From: Wolfiporia cocos
Taxonomy: Eukaryota > Basidiomycota > Agaricomycetes > Polyporales > Phaeolaceae
Length of the DNA: 64,000 nucleotides
Direction: 5' to 3'
NCBI GenBank assembly: GCA_029448655.1
Contig: JACCLO010000005.1
Location: 806,001-870,000, forward strand
Shown: piece by piece, positions 43,301-53,442 of the stretch
Position numbering within the stretch: position 1 is the first letter of the stretch
Layout: each line of letters opens with the position of its first letter
Notes under the pieces: model-generated
Databases searched by the model: none
What the model saw: only the letters and a program-made list of their open reading frames with translations
What the model was told of the DNA's origin: nothing
Program-made: the position numbers and the translations under genes

Positions 43301-43636
43301 GATAATATACACAAATCCCTCTCCTACGATTGGTGCGGCCATTAGGGCCCATCACGGCCATTGTAGATAGAGTCCATAAACATCAGATAAGATAGCGCTT
43401 TGCCTCTTGGCAAAGCCACATAACCCGGAATGGTAGTACTAGCTAGTAGCACGTGCCATCCGAATAAACATGTATATAAGTAGGGGCTTGACGCCCTTTA
43501 ACTTTAGTTCTATTCTTCTCGGCGTACGCCGTAGAAGAACCTCCTACCTCCTGCGTCGTCTGATAACCTCTCCTCACTAAGTCGCCTAGTACACAAGGAT
43601 ACTGGCTTGGTGAGTCCCACAGAGACATCTGTGTCA
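43301..43636 (+). mobile_element. Truncated family C LTR
   Basis: Reading backwards from TGTGTCA at 43636, it matches the first about 330 bases of the solo LTR at 3091. The match includes GTGGGACTCACCAAGCCAGT and the palindrome CGGCGTACGCCG. The left part is missing where the element 2 LTR begins. The TATATAAGTAGGGG promoter motif is at 43472. Confidence 0.8.
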
Positions 43637-43682
43637 ACTCGACTTAGTTATTTTGCGTTGAACGGATATTCGATCCGTAACA
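43637..43682 (+). mobile_element. Tail of a family B-like LTR
   Basis: The sequence ends GGATATTCGATCCGTAACA, a diverged version of the family B terminus GGTATTCGACCCGTAACA. The family C LTR inserted in it, so two more layers of nesting lie at the border with host DNA. Confidence 0.55.
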
Positions 43683-44052
43683 GCGGTGACGACCGCGCAT
43701 GTTCGTGACTGGCATAGTCCGGCAATTGATGTGGGTGTTGGAACGCTGATGTCCCATTGGACCGTGGCGGTTATCACTTGAAGTGCACGCTCAAGCTCAG
43801 CTTCATTGTCCTCCTCATCTTCATCAGCCTTTCGTTTTTTTCCGCCTCCTTTCCCTCTCCTTCTCGATGCAATCTTGACATTTTGCGGTAAGCTCCCATA
43901 AGCGGAATCCTTCTTGCGGATGGTGACATCAATATTAAGTGGTTTCTTCGCGTTGCACTCAAAACAGGTGCCTGAACGTTGCAGACATCCACAGTTACTC
44001 GTTTCTGAACGTCTTAACTTATCTATAAGCTTCGAGGGCTTAGAACGGCCCA
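43683..44052 (-). pseudogene. Possible truncated host gene, unknown function
   Basis: A minus-strand frame reads SKPSKLIDKLRRSETSNCGC..., then a Lys/Arg-rich segment (SRRRGKGGGKKRKADEDEED) resembling a nuclear-localisation region. It continues into the LTR tail at 43682. There is no ATG at its apparent start (44053 reads GTG) and no domain I recognise. It may be an exon of a gene cut by the LTR insertions, or chance. Confidence 0.25.
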
Positions 44053-44053
44053 C

Positions 44054-44970
44054 CGAGCCCAGCCACCCTCCTGCGCTTCAGCCACCGCGGAGTTTCAAAG
44101 GCCATGCAAATCGTGTGGGACATTAACCTCAAGCACATCACATCACCGTGGCGCGTTAGGCGCCTGTTTATGAGCGCTTGCCCATCGAACACAAACTCAT
44201 TAAGTCTCCATCGTTGAGAAGGAGTATACCAGAGACTATGTACTGATACCAGCAGTAGGTATCATGGGATTTGTCAAAAGAACCTCAAATTTGAGTTCCA
44301 ACAAAGAAAATGTAATGCATGGCTGGGAGTCGAACCGTCGTCATGGGCGCATCACGTGCATATGGGTCGACTGCGCTAAGTCACTTGTCCTGAGATGTCT
44401 GAGATGTCCGGGGTCCTGGGTTTACAGATCTAAATGCCGGTGCTCGGCATCGGTGGCGGCGCGCGCTAACGAAGCTTGCACCTATTCTCACAGACACTGA
44501 ATAGCCTAGAACACTCAAAAAGCCGTCCCTCGACGACAATGGTTCATCATCTCTTCGAACAATCTCGGCATCATAGGCCACCAGATTCTGACAGTAATAA
44601 GCAACATTTCCTTTTGCAACTCTCGACGCCTACCCCATCGAGTAACATACGAAATGGTCACACAACATGCTGATGTCCAACTGCACCTAAGAGCTGGCTT
44701 CTCTGACACTTGTAGGCTGGCACAAACCCCGGATGCTAGGTCGGAGAATACTGGGCAGGTCCAAGATGGAGGTGTCACTTTTGATGATGTTCCCGGTCGA
44801 ACGCACCCAGACACATTCCGACAATGTAGTCGGTCATCGTATGACGAAGACGAGTGCTTTATTTTCGTAAGACTTCTTTCCTTCCCTTGCTCATGCCAGG
44901 AAGGCTAACCAAGTAGCCATCCCAGTATGACGACTGTAATGAGAAACCTCCACTGACAAGGGCACCACGC
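44054..44970. other. Spacer with a tRNA-like Pol III promoter pair
   Basis: On the minus strand, an A-box-like TAGCGCAGTCGA (about 44374-44385) and an exact B box GGTTCGACTCC (about 44327-44337) are spaced as in a tRNA gene. The T-arm and D-arm do not fold, so this is not a functional tRNA; a tRNA pseudogene or SINE head is possible. No coding region was found in the rest. Confidence 0.3.
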
Positions 44971-46010
44971 ATGAATATGTTGCGCACAGTACTCGATAGC
45001 ACTGAACGTCGACGCTCGGAATTGGTGGCGTGGTTCGAATGTGAATTACAGGGCATTCTCGAGAAAGCAAACCCGAATATGCCGTATGATATTAAGGAAG
45101 AGATCGGCTCAGGGTCAGTCCATGTTGGTCCTATTCTGGTGTATGAAGGCTCAGACATCTATATGTGCAGTTCGTCATGTTAAGTGTACCTTGCGCGCCG
45201 TGTTGGGACACAAGATCACGTCGCTATCAAAAAAATCAAAGCTTCATTAGAGAAGGCGCCAAAAGAGCAACAGCAAATCATTTGCGAGATCTGCGTCATG
45301 CGCCGTACACAACACGACAACATCATGGACCTTTTAGAGTGCTTCCTCCACTATGGATTGTGATGGAGCATATGGCGGGTTCACTTACAGACATTATTGC
45401 CTCGCCGACCGTCAGGATGACTGAACGACAAATGGCTTCCATTTTGTGTGAAACCGCGCAAGCATTGGACCATGTTCACCGACAGGACATGATTCACCGT
45501 GACGTAAAGAGTGATAACGTACTCCTGAGCAAGATGGGTCACATTAAATTAGGTATGCATTGGGTGCGATGAATGCTGCCACTAGAAGTTTTGACTGGCT
45601 CGTATCTTGCATGGGTGATTTTGGATTGTGCGCACAAAGCAGCTCACGGACAACACAATTGGGCACATTGCTTTGGATGGCGCCAGAGATTTTCAGAGGA
45701 GAGACATATGGTCCCAAAATTGACATATGGGCCCTCGACATTGTAGCTTTTGGTGAGCAAGGAATATACACATGATTATTCATAGCGATTGTCGCTGATG
45801 TCTCCTTTATAGAAATGATTGAAGGAAGCCCACCATATGCTGGAAAGAAAGACGTTTCTGCCGTGTACCACATAACCCAGGGCCGTACTCCAGTGATACA
45901 CATCCAGAATCCGCAGCGTTTATCGGCCGAGTCCCGGGACTTCCTGGTCAAAACGTTGCAACCTGATGTGAACCATCGACTTTCTGCAACAAAACTAAAC
46001 CGTTACCCAA
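44971..46010 (+). pseudogene. STE20/PAK-type Ser/Thr kinase, broken
   Basis: All catalytic landmarks of a PAK/STE20 kinase are in order: the start of the Gly loop (IKEEIGSG, intron from 45114), VYLARR then HVAIKKIK, VMEHMAGSL, HRDVKSDNVLL, GDFGLCAQ, WMAPEIF, YGPKIDIWAL and EMIEGSPPY. The frame is broken. A TAA (45181-45183) follows the first intron (45114-45170) inside the Gly loop. A frameshift of a few lost codons lies near 45350, between LLECFL and LWIVMEHM. The acceptor expected before GDFG (about 45621) reads GG instead of AG. A last normal intron lies at about 45751-45810. The last helix region is degenerate. I call it a pseudogene; alternative splicing cannot remove all three defects. 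Confidence 0.75.
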
Positions 46011-46872
46011 GACATTGTCGTTCACTATCAACGCATATTGATCTGCGATCTAGTTATGCTGAAACCGCCGGTCGGTTTATCTTTCGTTGGATAGACACCA
46101 AGAACTGGATAACAACCCTACCATCGCCGTGCAATGAAAGTTTGTCCCATTTGTGACTAGTGATACATATACAACCCGCATCAGCATTAGCTCTGTACGA
46201 AGCAGCGCTGTGGTTGGAAAGACATACCCGTGCAGGACGGACTGTCACAATTTTTCAAAAATTGTACTTTTTAATGGTACAGAATGAGAATAAGATATTT
46301 TGATCATGGAGAGTTGCGCTCATGGTCCATGTCCCGGATTATTGAGGAATGCAATATATATCATGCTGGTTCCGGTTGGTCTGCACTCGATATGAAGTGA
46401 GCCTCTCAAAGATTTGCACATTGTCAAAGATACGCGCCGCAGGTTATCTGAGCTCTGCAGGATCGATGCGCGGGAACGTCACCCTTGATCGGATGTCTTG
46501 CGACAGGTCTTCTGGACACATGATGTTCTACGAGTGTTTCTGGATTGGGCCACGCCTCGTCGTAGCTCTATATAGCGCCCCTTGTCTATTCCTACTTTTT
46601 GAGTAGTTTGAATAGCAAACCCATGCGCTGCCTGAGGTTGCTCTACCTCCGAATCACCGAATCGAACCAATATTGAGGGCGGATTCATGACTTTTCTCAT
46701 GCGGGGCAAATAGTTGACTACGTAGATGATACGGAGGCATAAGCGCTTGATTGCGCATCCCTTAGGAGACGTGACGGTACTGTACTCATCGATATCGCGC
46801 AAGCTGTGGCGTCCCGATCATCCGCGATCGAGTCCAGCCACCTGCGCGTCTTGCATCTTATCTCCCGCTCTC
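46011..46872. other. Intergenic, promoter side of the nicotinamidase gene
   Basis: No domain-bearing frame. Minus-strand ORF 46802-46479 lacks any recognisable motif and I do not support it. Base composition is ordinary and changes sharply to very GC-rich at about 46870. Confidence 0.4.
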
Positions 46873-47636
46873 ATGTCCTACTCGACCGTCCCGCCATTCC
46901 GCCCAGCCCTGCTCGTCGTCGACGTCCAAGAGGACTTCTGCCCACCCGTACCGCTTCCCGCCCTGCGCTGCCCGCACATTTTGACCCCGCCACGCAGGAC
47001 GGCGCGCTCGCGGTCCCCGACGGGCGCGCGGTGATACCCGTGATCAACGCGCTGCTCGCGCTGCCCTTCGCATTCAAAGTCGCGACGAAGGACCACCACC
47101 CGCCGGGGCACGTCAGCTTCGCGTCGTCCCACGGCGGCGACGCGCAGCCGTACGTCTCGCACGCGACGATCGCGAACCCCGCGAACCCCGCGGAGACGTA
47201 CATGTCGCGCCTCTGGCCCGACCACTGCGTCGCGGGCACGCCCGGGAACGCGCTCGCGCGCGGGCTCGACACGCGCTGCGTCCAGCGCGTCGTGCTCAAG
47301 GGCCAGGACCCGCGCGTCGAGATGTACTCCGCGTTCCGCAGCCCGCTGCGCGACCCGCCGCTGCCGTCGGCCGTGAGCGAGCTGGCGGACCTGCTGAAGG
47401 AGCAGGAGATAACTGATGTATTTGTGACGGGGCTCGCGGGCGACTACTGCGTGTTCCACAGCGCGGTCGACAGTGCGGAGGGCGGTTGGCGGACGTATGT
47501 GATCGAGGAAGCGGTGCGCAGTGTTGGAGGGGAAGAATCTTGGGAGGGCGTGAAGAAGGATTTGGAGAGCAAGGGCATTCGTGTTGTTCAAGTAGATGGG
47601 GAGGAGGTTGCAAGGGTGCGGCAGCTCGGCGCGTGA
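46873..47636 (+). CDS. PNC1: Nicotinamidase (isochorismatase-like hydrolase)
   Basis: Exons 46873-46947 and 46998-47636, with a 50-bp intron (GTACCG...CGCAG, phase 0), give 237 residues, close to fungal Pnc1. Catalytic residues are visible: Asp17 in LVVDVQEDF, Lys in VVLKGQDP, and Cys in GLAGDYCVFHS. The metal-site motif KDHHPPGHVSFASSH follows the first helix. The enzyme hydrolyses nicotinamide to nicotinate in the NAD salvage pathway and so relieves sirtuin inhibition. The reading frame of exon 1 joins exactly at DFCPP|DGALAVPDG. The first three quarters are extremely GC-rich at third codon positions; the end is not. It converges with the FAD oxidoreductase gene, 269 bp away. Confidence 0.93.
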
Positions 47637-47905
47637 GCGAGAGGTATCCAACTGTATTTTTGTACTTCGTGACAGCGAACAATCTATCGAGCATTCGAAA
47701 CTACTGCCTAGGAGTGATCCATCTGCTGGCTACTGCAAGTAGATATATCAAGCTGCATTCAGACGACACGTGTGTCCTCGTCTTGTGAGATACGCATGTA
47801 ACAGGACGGCAAATAGTAATACATAATAATCACCTTGTATCCAGCACGCAGCTCTCTAGAGATACACCACACGCACCAGCGCTCCCCCTCGCTCTCTCCT
47901 CCAAC

Positions 47906-49668
47906 TCACCACTTCGCCAACCCACTCACGTCCGTGCTCGTCGGGCGCTCCAGTATCATCTCGCTCACGACGAGGCCTGTGCCGAGGCACAGACTGATGC
48001 CCCACGGGCCATGGCCGACTGCGAGGTACACGCCGCCGCCCGCCACGGCGGGGGGTGCGACGCCCGCGCCGAGCTCGCGGGGCTCGACGCGCGCGACGGT
48101 CGGCTTCCCGGACGGCGCGACGGGGCGGAAGCACAGCCCGCTCTCGAGCACCTCGACGTCGTCCCCGCAGAGCTCGCGCCCGACGGTGAGCATGCGCGCG
48201 ACCGCCGCAGGGTCCGCCCGTGCGTCCATCGCCCGCGCGGGCAGCGGCAGCGCCGCGCTGTTCACGCCCCCGAGCCAGAGGTCCCCGCCCGCGCGCGAGT
48301 ACAGCTCGGGCGAGTACCCGCTCGGGTCCGACGTGAAGATCGCGTGGCACGGCGGCGGCGCCTGCGTATGTGTGGGCGGCGGCGGCGCCCAGTGCTTCGA
48401 GCGCAGCGTGACGGAGTACCCGGCGAGGTTGTGGATGGCGGGCGTGCGCGCCGCGTTCGGGAAGAGCGTGCGGAAGACTTCCGGCGTCCAGCAGCCTGCG
48501 GCGATAATCAGGCTGTCGCACGGGATATCGAGCGTGCCCGTGCGAATTTCGCGTCCTGTGGAGGTCGTCGCGAGCAGGTTGAGGGAGATCATAGTTTGTG
48601 AGTTGGGGTCGTTCGCATCTGCGCGAGATAGCCGTGAGGCGCGTGCGGGGTGGTGCAGCCGCACGCCCATGTCTATACATTCTTCTAGAAGGAACTCGCA
48701 GAGTTGATGTGGATTCCTGTCTCGAGGAACGCGCCAGAGGCAATCCGCGGTCAGTATCCGGCATGAAGACACGGGGCCGAGAGAACCGCCACGCGCGAAA
48801 TAAAGCAGCGGCGACGAGAACGAGACCCAGACACTCACAGCTGTCCAGTGGTCTTCCGGTCTGAGATAGCCTGTGCAGCATGGGGTGGCGTCTGCAGCCA
48901 GTACGGCAGTTCCAGCCGAGCCTGCTCCGCGTCCAAGTCGACCTCCGACTCCGTCTGCTCCGGCTCGAGTTCGTTGGACGGCGTGACGGGTCCCGAAGCC
49001 TCCGCCGCGCCGGCGGCTGCCGCATACGCGTCCGCCGTGCGCTGCTCGACGACCGGGACACGGCCCATGCCATACATAAAGTCGTCCCCGCTCTCCATCG
49101 GCTCGCGCCCCCGCTGGCCCTGCGCGCCATTCGCGTTCCCGACCGGGACCTCCGCGCCGTCCTGCACGGGCACGCTCCCCGCCGCGCCCGCACCCGCCGC
49201 GCCCTCGCCGTTGCCCTCAGGAAGGGCCGCTGCCCCCGCGTCCGGCGAGATAGGGGCCTCCGAGTCGAGCTCCGAGGCCGCAACGTCCGAGTCGTCGTCG
49301 TCATCATCGCCGCCGTCGGACCCCGCGTCCGAGTCGCTCCCGACGAGGCTCGAGTTGCGGTCGAGCGAGTACGAGACGCTCTCGGACCAGCCCCAGCGCG
49401 CGCTGCCGGCGTGTGCCTCCGCGAGCGTGCGGTGGAGGTCGAACGAGAGCGCGCCGAGCGGCGCGACGGCCGGGTTGAACCAGTCGCGCGCGATGAAGCC
49501 GCCCGCCTTGCCCGACGCGGACGCGAAGAGCTCCGGGCACGGCTCGACGATGTGGATCGTCCGCGCGGCGGTGCCGCCCTGGGACTCGGCCTCCTTCGAG
49601 AGCTTGGCGAGGTAGTAGGCGGCGGAGAGGCCGATGATGCCGCCGCCGAGGATGACAGTGTGCGGCAT
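47906..49668 (-). CDS. FAD-dependent oxidoreductase, DAO family (TDA3-like)
   Basis: Exons 49668-48839 and 48716-47906, with a 122-bp intron (GTGAGT...GACAG), give 546 residues. The N-terminus MPHTVILGGGIIGLSAAYYLA holds the GxGxxG dinucleotide fold, followed by the acidic HIVEPCPE end of the second strand. A Gly/Ala/Asp-rich insert with an Asp run (about 125-215) is unusual and probably disordered. After the splice, QL|NPHQLCEFLLEEC leads to the C-terminal DAO half (DSLIIAAGCWTPEVF, VYLAVGHGPWGISLCLGTGLVVSEMI). The family oxidises amines or amino acids; yeast Tda3 acts in endosomal sorting. The exact substrate cannot be told. An ATG 14 codons upstream (49710) is also in frame, but the start chosen here places the Rossmann strand at the N-terminus. 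Confidence 0.88.
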
Positions 49669-49911
49669 GGCTGGATGCGCTCGCTGCCGCGCACGGTGAG
49701 CAGGGGTCAATGGCCGTCGCTGGCGGAGAAAGAGGCGAGGAACAGTGGGATCATTTTCGCAAGGAGATGACTATATAGTAAAATATAGTAAAAGATATTC
49801 CGGAGGCTGCGTTCTGGCCGGTGTCACGTGCGTCACAGAGTCTGGTCCATGATATACTACAGATTGTGTTGCTGCGACAATGTCTCGAATAACGTACACT
49901 CGACGCTCTGC

Positions 49912-50530
49912 TCACGGCACACCCGACAGCGACTTTCCGCGCGTGTCAATCACCGCGCTGCCCTTGCCTGCGTTCTGCCCAACGATGCCTGACGTGACGC
50001 CCTTGCCCGACTGCTCCTGGCCCTTCCTCAGGATCTGCTCAATCACGTCCACGTCCTTGCTCGTGCCAAACTCGTTCTCCAGCTGCTGGCGTGATGGCGT
50101 GCCAAGGATTCCTTGCGCGCCCTGGTTTGAGAAGAAGACCTGGAAGGCTGTTCCGCCAGGGCGCAGCGATACACGTGTCAGCGCGTTGGTCTATCTGGGC
50201 TGGAGGCACGTACAATCGACGACGTCTGCAAGCGGAATCGTGCTGCAAAAATTATTCCCGGTCAGCTGTCAAAGTGAAGCGCATACAGCGATCACATTTA
50301 CGTGTCTAGACGGCTTGGGCCTCAGTGACATTGTACGGCACGGCGTGGAATGGACGCACCTCCTTCCAGCCATTTCTTATACTGCAGGCGGAATGGAGGC
50401 GCATGGAGTCAGCTTCAACCCAGATCCGCCGCCATCACGTACTGACCTCCGAAGGGTTTACGACAACAGTGTACTCGTCGGTCGACTGCGAGTCTGGCTT
50501 GTACACGACCTTCGTGATGGGGCGGACCAT
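49912..50530 (-). CDS. SBDS N-terminal-domain protein (Rtc3-like)
   Basis: Four exons (50530-50447, 50381-50356, 50242-50214, 50147-49912) total 375 nt, 124 residues. It begins MVRPITKVVYKPDSQS, continues YKKWLEGGA, TIPLADVVDS and FQVFFSNQGAQGILGTPSRQ, and ends in a Gly-rich tail. This matches the single-domain SBDS-N family (yeast Rtc3/Hgi1), linked to RNA metabolism and stress. Intron 2 must use the donor GTCCAT at 50355. The better-looking GTGCGT four bases upstream would break the frame, so regulated alternative splicing is conceivable. Introns are 65, 113 and 66 bp. Confidence 0.85.
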
Positions 50531-51706
50531 GATGGAATATGCGTTGATGAGTGAAAGGACTGAGATGATGCTGTTATACAGAAGAAAGATGCGCGTGGTA
50601 TAGAATGGACGGCAGCACTCGTCGTCTGCCCTATTTGAGGCGGTGTAGGGCACCGTGACGTCACCGTGAGCGCTGGGAGAATCATCATGGGGCGCGTGAC
50701 ATCACCGAGAACCGCAATGGCGCGCGTCACAGCCGACTGGAGCTCGCCAGACGTTTCCAGACGCGCCAATTCGCCCTGCCACCATCGCGTCAGTGCCACC
50801 GCGTCAGTGCCACAACGTCTCGTGTGTGCCACAGTGCTGCACTGCATGCCACCCACAATTCATACGATCCATTTGCCAGATACGCGATCTGATCGCAGAA
50901 TCGAGATGCCGCCACACGCGTGGTCCATATTCCTGATGTGATGATCAACGGCTGCGGCCGTTTGTTTCAACGCGAAAAGGTTGCGTGAACAGAGAATAGC
51001 AGGCCATCGTGATGTCAAGTAAAGGAGCTTTGTACAATGTTCGACGGCCGTGCATCTACGCGTGATCATACATTACATCCAGTTGTTCGGGTATGGATGA
51101 AGTGGTGACGGCATAATTTGGCATCTTGACACAACAAGTGCTGCTATGCCACGAGTCCTCAGAGTGTGCTCACCGCCTTCATTAGATCCGCAAAAACATT
51201 AAAAGTGTTTTCCTAACGATGATTTATGACTCCGAGGTGGTGCAAAAATATGAGAACGAGGAGCTGTGGAGTGTGGCATCATTAATACCCCGGGACAGTA
51301 GGCAACATGCATGGCAACATGCTAATGAGCGTGTTTATAATCTGTCGCCATCGCTGTTGGCTATGCTTTTGTTTTCGTACATCCGATGCGGGTTAACAGT
51401 ACTTGGATACAGTTACTGGTATGCATCGCAAAGATCAATCGATCAAGCACTACGCTCCACCTACTCCACTTCAAGAATCGGCGCCACAGTCATAATTATC
51501 GTTAGCAAACACCTCTAATGTCGCTGTCACGTCTAATGACATGTTTACGTTGCTCCAAGGTTCACGGACCTCCCTTCATACTGCAATGATAGTGACGCAC
51601 AACAAGTTCGACAGTCAAGGTCAGCAAGCCGGACATGCACCTCTGTGGCGCGAAAGATTCGTCTGCTGCCAGCTCGTTATTTCACCATATTGGTATCTGC
51701 CGCGCT
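50531..51706. other. Intergenic
   Basis: Upstream of the SBDS-like gene. Short frames only, with no motif. Three GTGACGTCA/GTGACATCA-like motifs occur at 50655-50710, possible CRE-type promoter sites of the SBDS-like gene; this is weak evidence. Confidence 0.35.
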
Positions 51707-51860
51707 TGTCACGGAAAAGTGACAATATGATTTATTTCCATGTTTTTCCAGGGTCGCTACAAGGTACTTAGGCATTTACGCTTACGTTATGCCATTACAG
51801 GCCGCACGGTCTCTCTACTTTAGGGTAGGAATATAGGTAGTGGTGCGACACGGTCTGTGT
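51707..51860 (+). repeat. Direct repeat, copy 1 (about 150 bp)
   Basis: Contains GAAAAGTGACAATATGATT, GGTCGCTACAAGG, CTTAGGCATTTACGCTTACG, CACGGTCTCTCTACT and TAGGGTAGGAATATAGGT, then CACGGTCTGTGTC. All recur in the same order at 52718-53082. The repeat may be the ends of an unidentified decayed element. Confidence 0.6.
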
Positions 51861-52717
51861 CATAACACCAAGTCTAGTTTGTCTGTCCCCCCACCCTCTC
51901 CTCTCTCCCCCAGGCGACGTTTATTTCCGCTGGGGGCCGAAGGTTTTCTATGTAGGCTCTGGTCTTGCAACGCGGCGGGGCAAACCACTGGCCACAAGCG
52001 GCCTTGGTTCGTACTCTTACGAGCCCCCCATGAAGTGTTAGCATCTTATCACGATCACCCTACGGAGTAAAAGGTTCATCGGGGAGCGTAGGACTAAGAA
52101 TAGTAAGTACCCCTCAATAAATGCTGTAAGACGCATTTAGGGCCCGCCTCCTTCGCTGAAAAGCATCGGAGCGTGGAGGTCTAGCGCATGCATGGGTACC
52201 GAACAACCTGCGTAAGCCACAACGCCCCGGATCGACATCGACACAGCGCCGGTCCACCCTTAGCCAAAGACCTTAGCGGGTATGTGAAGGATTTCGGTCC
52301 AACCTCGCTGCAATCAATAACAAATGGCCAACACACCTTGCGGAGACGACCAATACAACGACCAACCAAACCCGCGACCCCTGGCTTGTCACAGGGCCCA
52401 TGTACAACGTACAAAGGGATAAATGGGTCGACAAGAGCGCGGGCTGCCAACCTCCTTAATGCTAAAAACCCAGCACCGTCACAGGTTGGACGCCACAACG
52501 GCACCACAGGCAGAGGTCAAACATATAGAAGAACCTCCCAGCATACAACGGCCGCGGCGCCGGCACTCTCCTTCCCTCATTCTAGGTACCTTCAACGCCG
52601 CAACACAGAAGGGCCGTGTGGTGGTGGGGTGGGGGTGGGGAGAGGAAGTGGATTACAGGTTTCTTCTACAGGTCTACCCTTCGTCGAGGACACTACGAAC
52701 AATCTAAAACGGGGCAA
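51861..52717. other. Segment between two direct repeats, unassigned
   Basis: About 860 bases lying between the repeat copies. Frames such as 52188-52727 (+) show no conserved motif. A decayed mobile element bounded by the repeats is the simplest reading but has no positive support. Confidence 0.3.
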
Positions 52718-53082
52718 ACGTCACTGAAAAGTGACAATAGGATTAATTTCCATATATTACAGGTTTATCCAGCGTCGCTACAACGCCTACAAGGCACCTA
52801 ACAGAGCGTCCTGATCAAGCGTCTCTACCAACCAAGCGCGCGCCTGGATCCTGAAGCGCCCCTCTAGTGTTCACTATAAGCGCCGTACTGTCGCCGTCAG
52901 GTGACAACATAGATTGCAGTGATACGATTACTTACCTAGCAACGGTCTCTGGTAGCACGTAGGTACCTAAGCATTCACGCTTACATCACGCCATCACAGG
53001 CCACACGGTCTCTCTACTCTAGGGTAGGAATATAGGTGGTGCGACAACATGTACTTACGTTGCGACACACGGTCTGTGTCAG
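52718..53082 (+). repeat. Direct repeat, copy 2, split by about 155 bp
   Basis: 52718-52800 matches the first half of copy 1 (GAAAAGTGACAATAGGATT, CGTCGCTACAA). 52957-53082 matches the second half (GTACCTAAGCATTCACGCTTAC, TAGGGTAGGAATATAGGT, CACGGTCTGTGTC). The intervening 155 bases are not in copy 1. Confidence 0.6.
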
Positions 53083-53442
53083 CGTTCAATTCATGTACGT
53101 TCCGGAGCTGGCAATGCAATGGCAGTGGATCATCTCCTTTTGCCATGCTTGACACTTGTATTCAGCATTCGCTTCATTCGCTTCAGGTCACGAATGTTGA
53201 TTGGCAGGCGAATGGACGATCAAACATTCGCCATTTCAAGATGATACATCAGTGTTCCCGACGACATGCTATGTGAAGGGATATCATCGCGAGGAGATTC
53301 GAGATCTGGTTAACGATTTATCGCAACTCGTTGACACACAGACAATCGCCTCAACAAAATAACTTACTGTCAAGACAGTAGTCATTCAGGCGAATTCATA
53401 AATAACGGCCAACCTGACCTAGTATGAACGGTGCTACATCCA
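53083..53442. other. Intergenic, 3' side of the MYND gene
   Basis: No feature recognised in this 360-base stretch. It presumably contains the 3' untranslated region of the minus-strand MYND gene. Confidence 0.35.

Noticed and set aside
44318..44395. Functional tRNA gene on the minus strand
   Set aside because: A and B boxes are present but the T-stem, D-stem and anticodon stem do not pair.
45114..45183. Rescue of the kinase glycine loop by another splice acceptor
   Set aside because: Using the acceptor TTAAG at 45184 removes the stop but puts the next exon out of frame with VYLARR; no GT-AG choice fixes it.
49880..50554. 224-codon plus-strand ORF over the SBDS-like gene
   Set aside because: It is the antisense shadow of a four-exon gene whose protein matches a known family.
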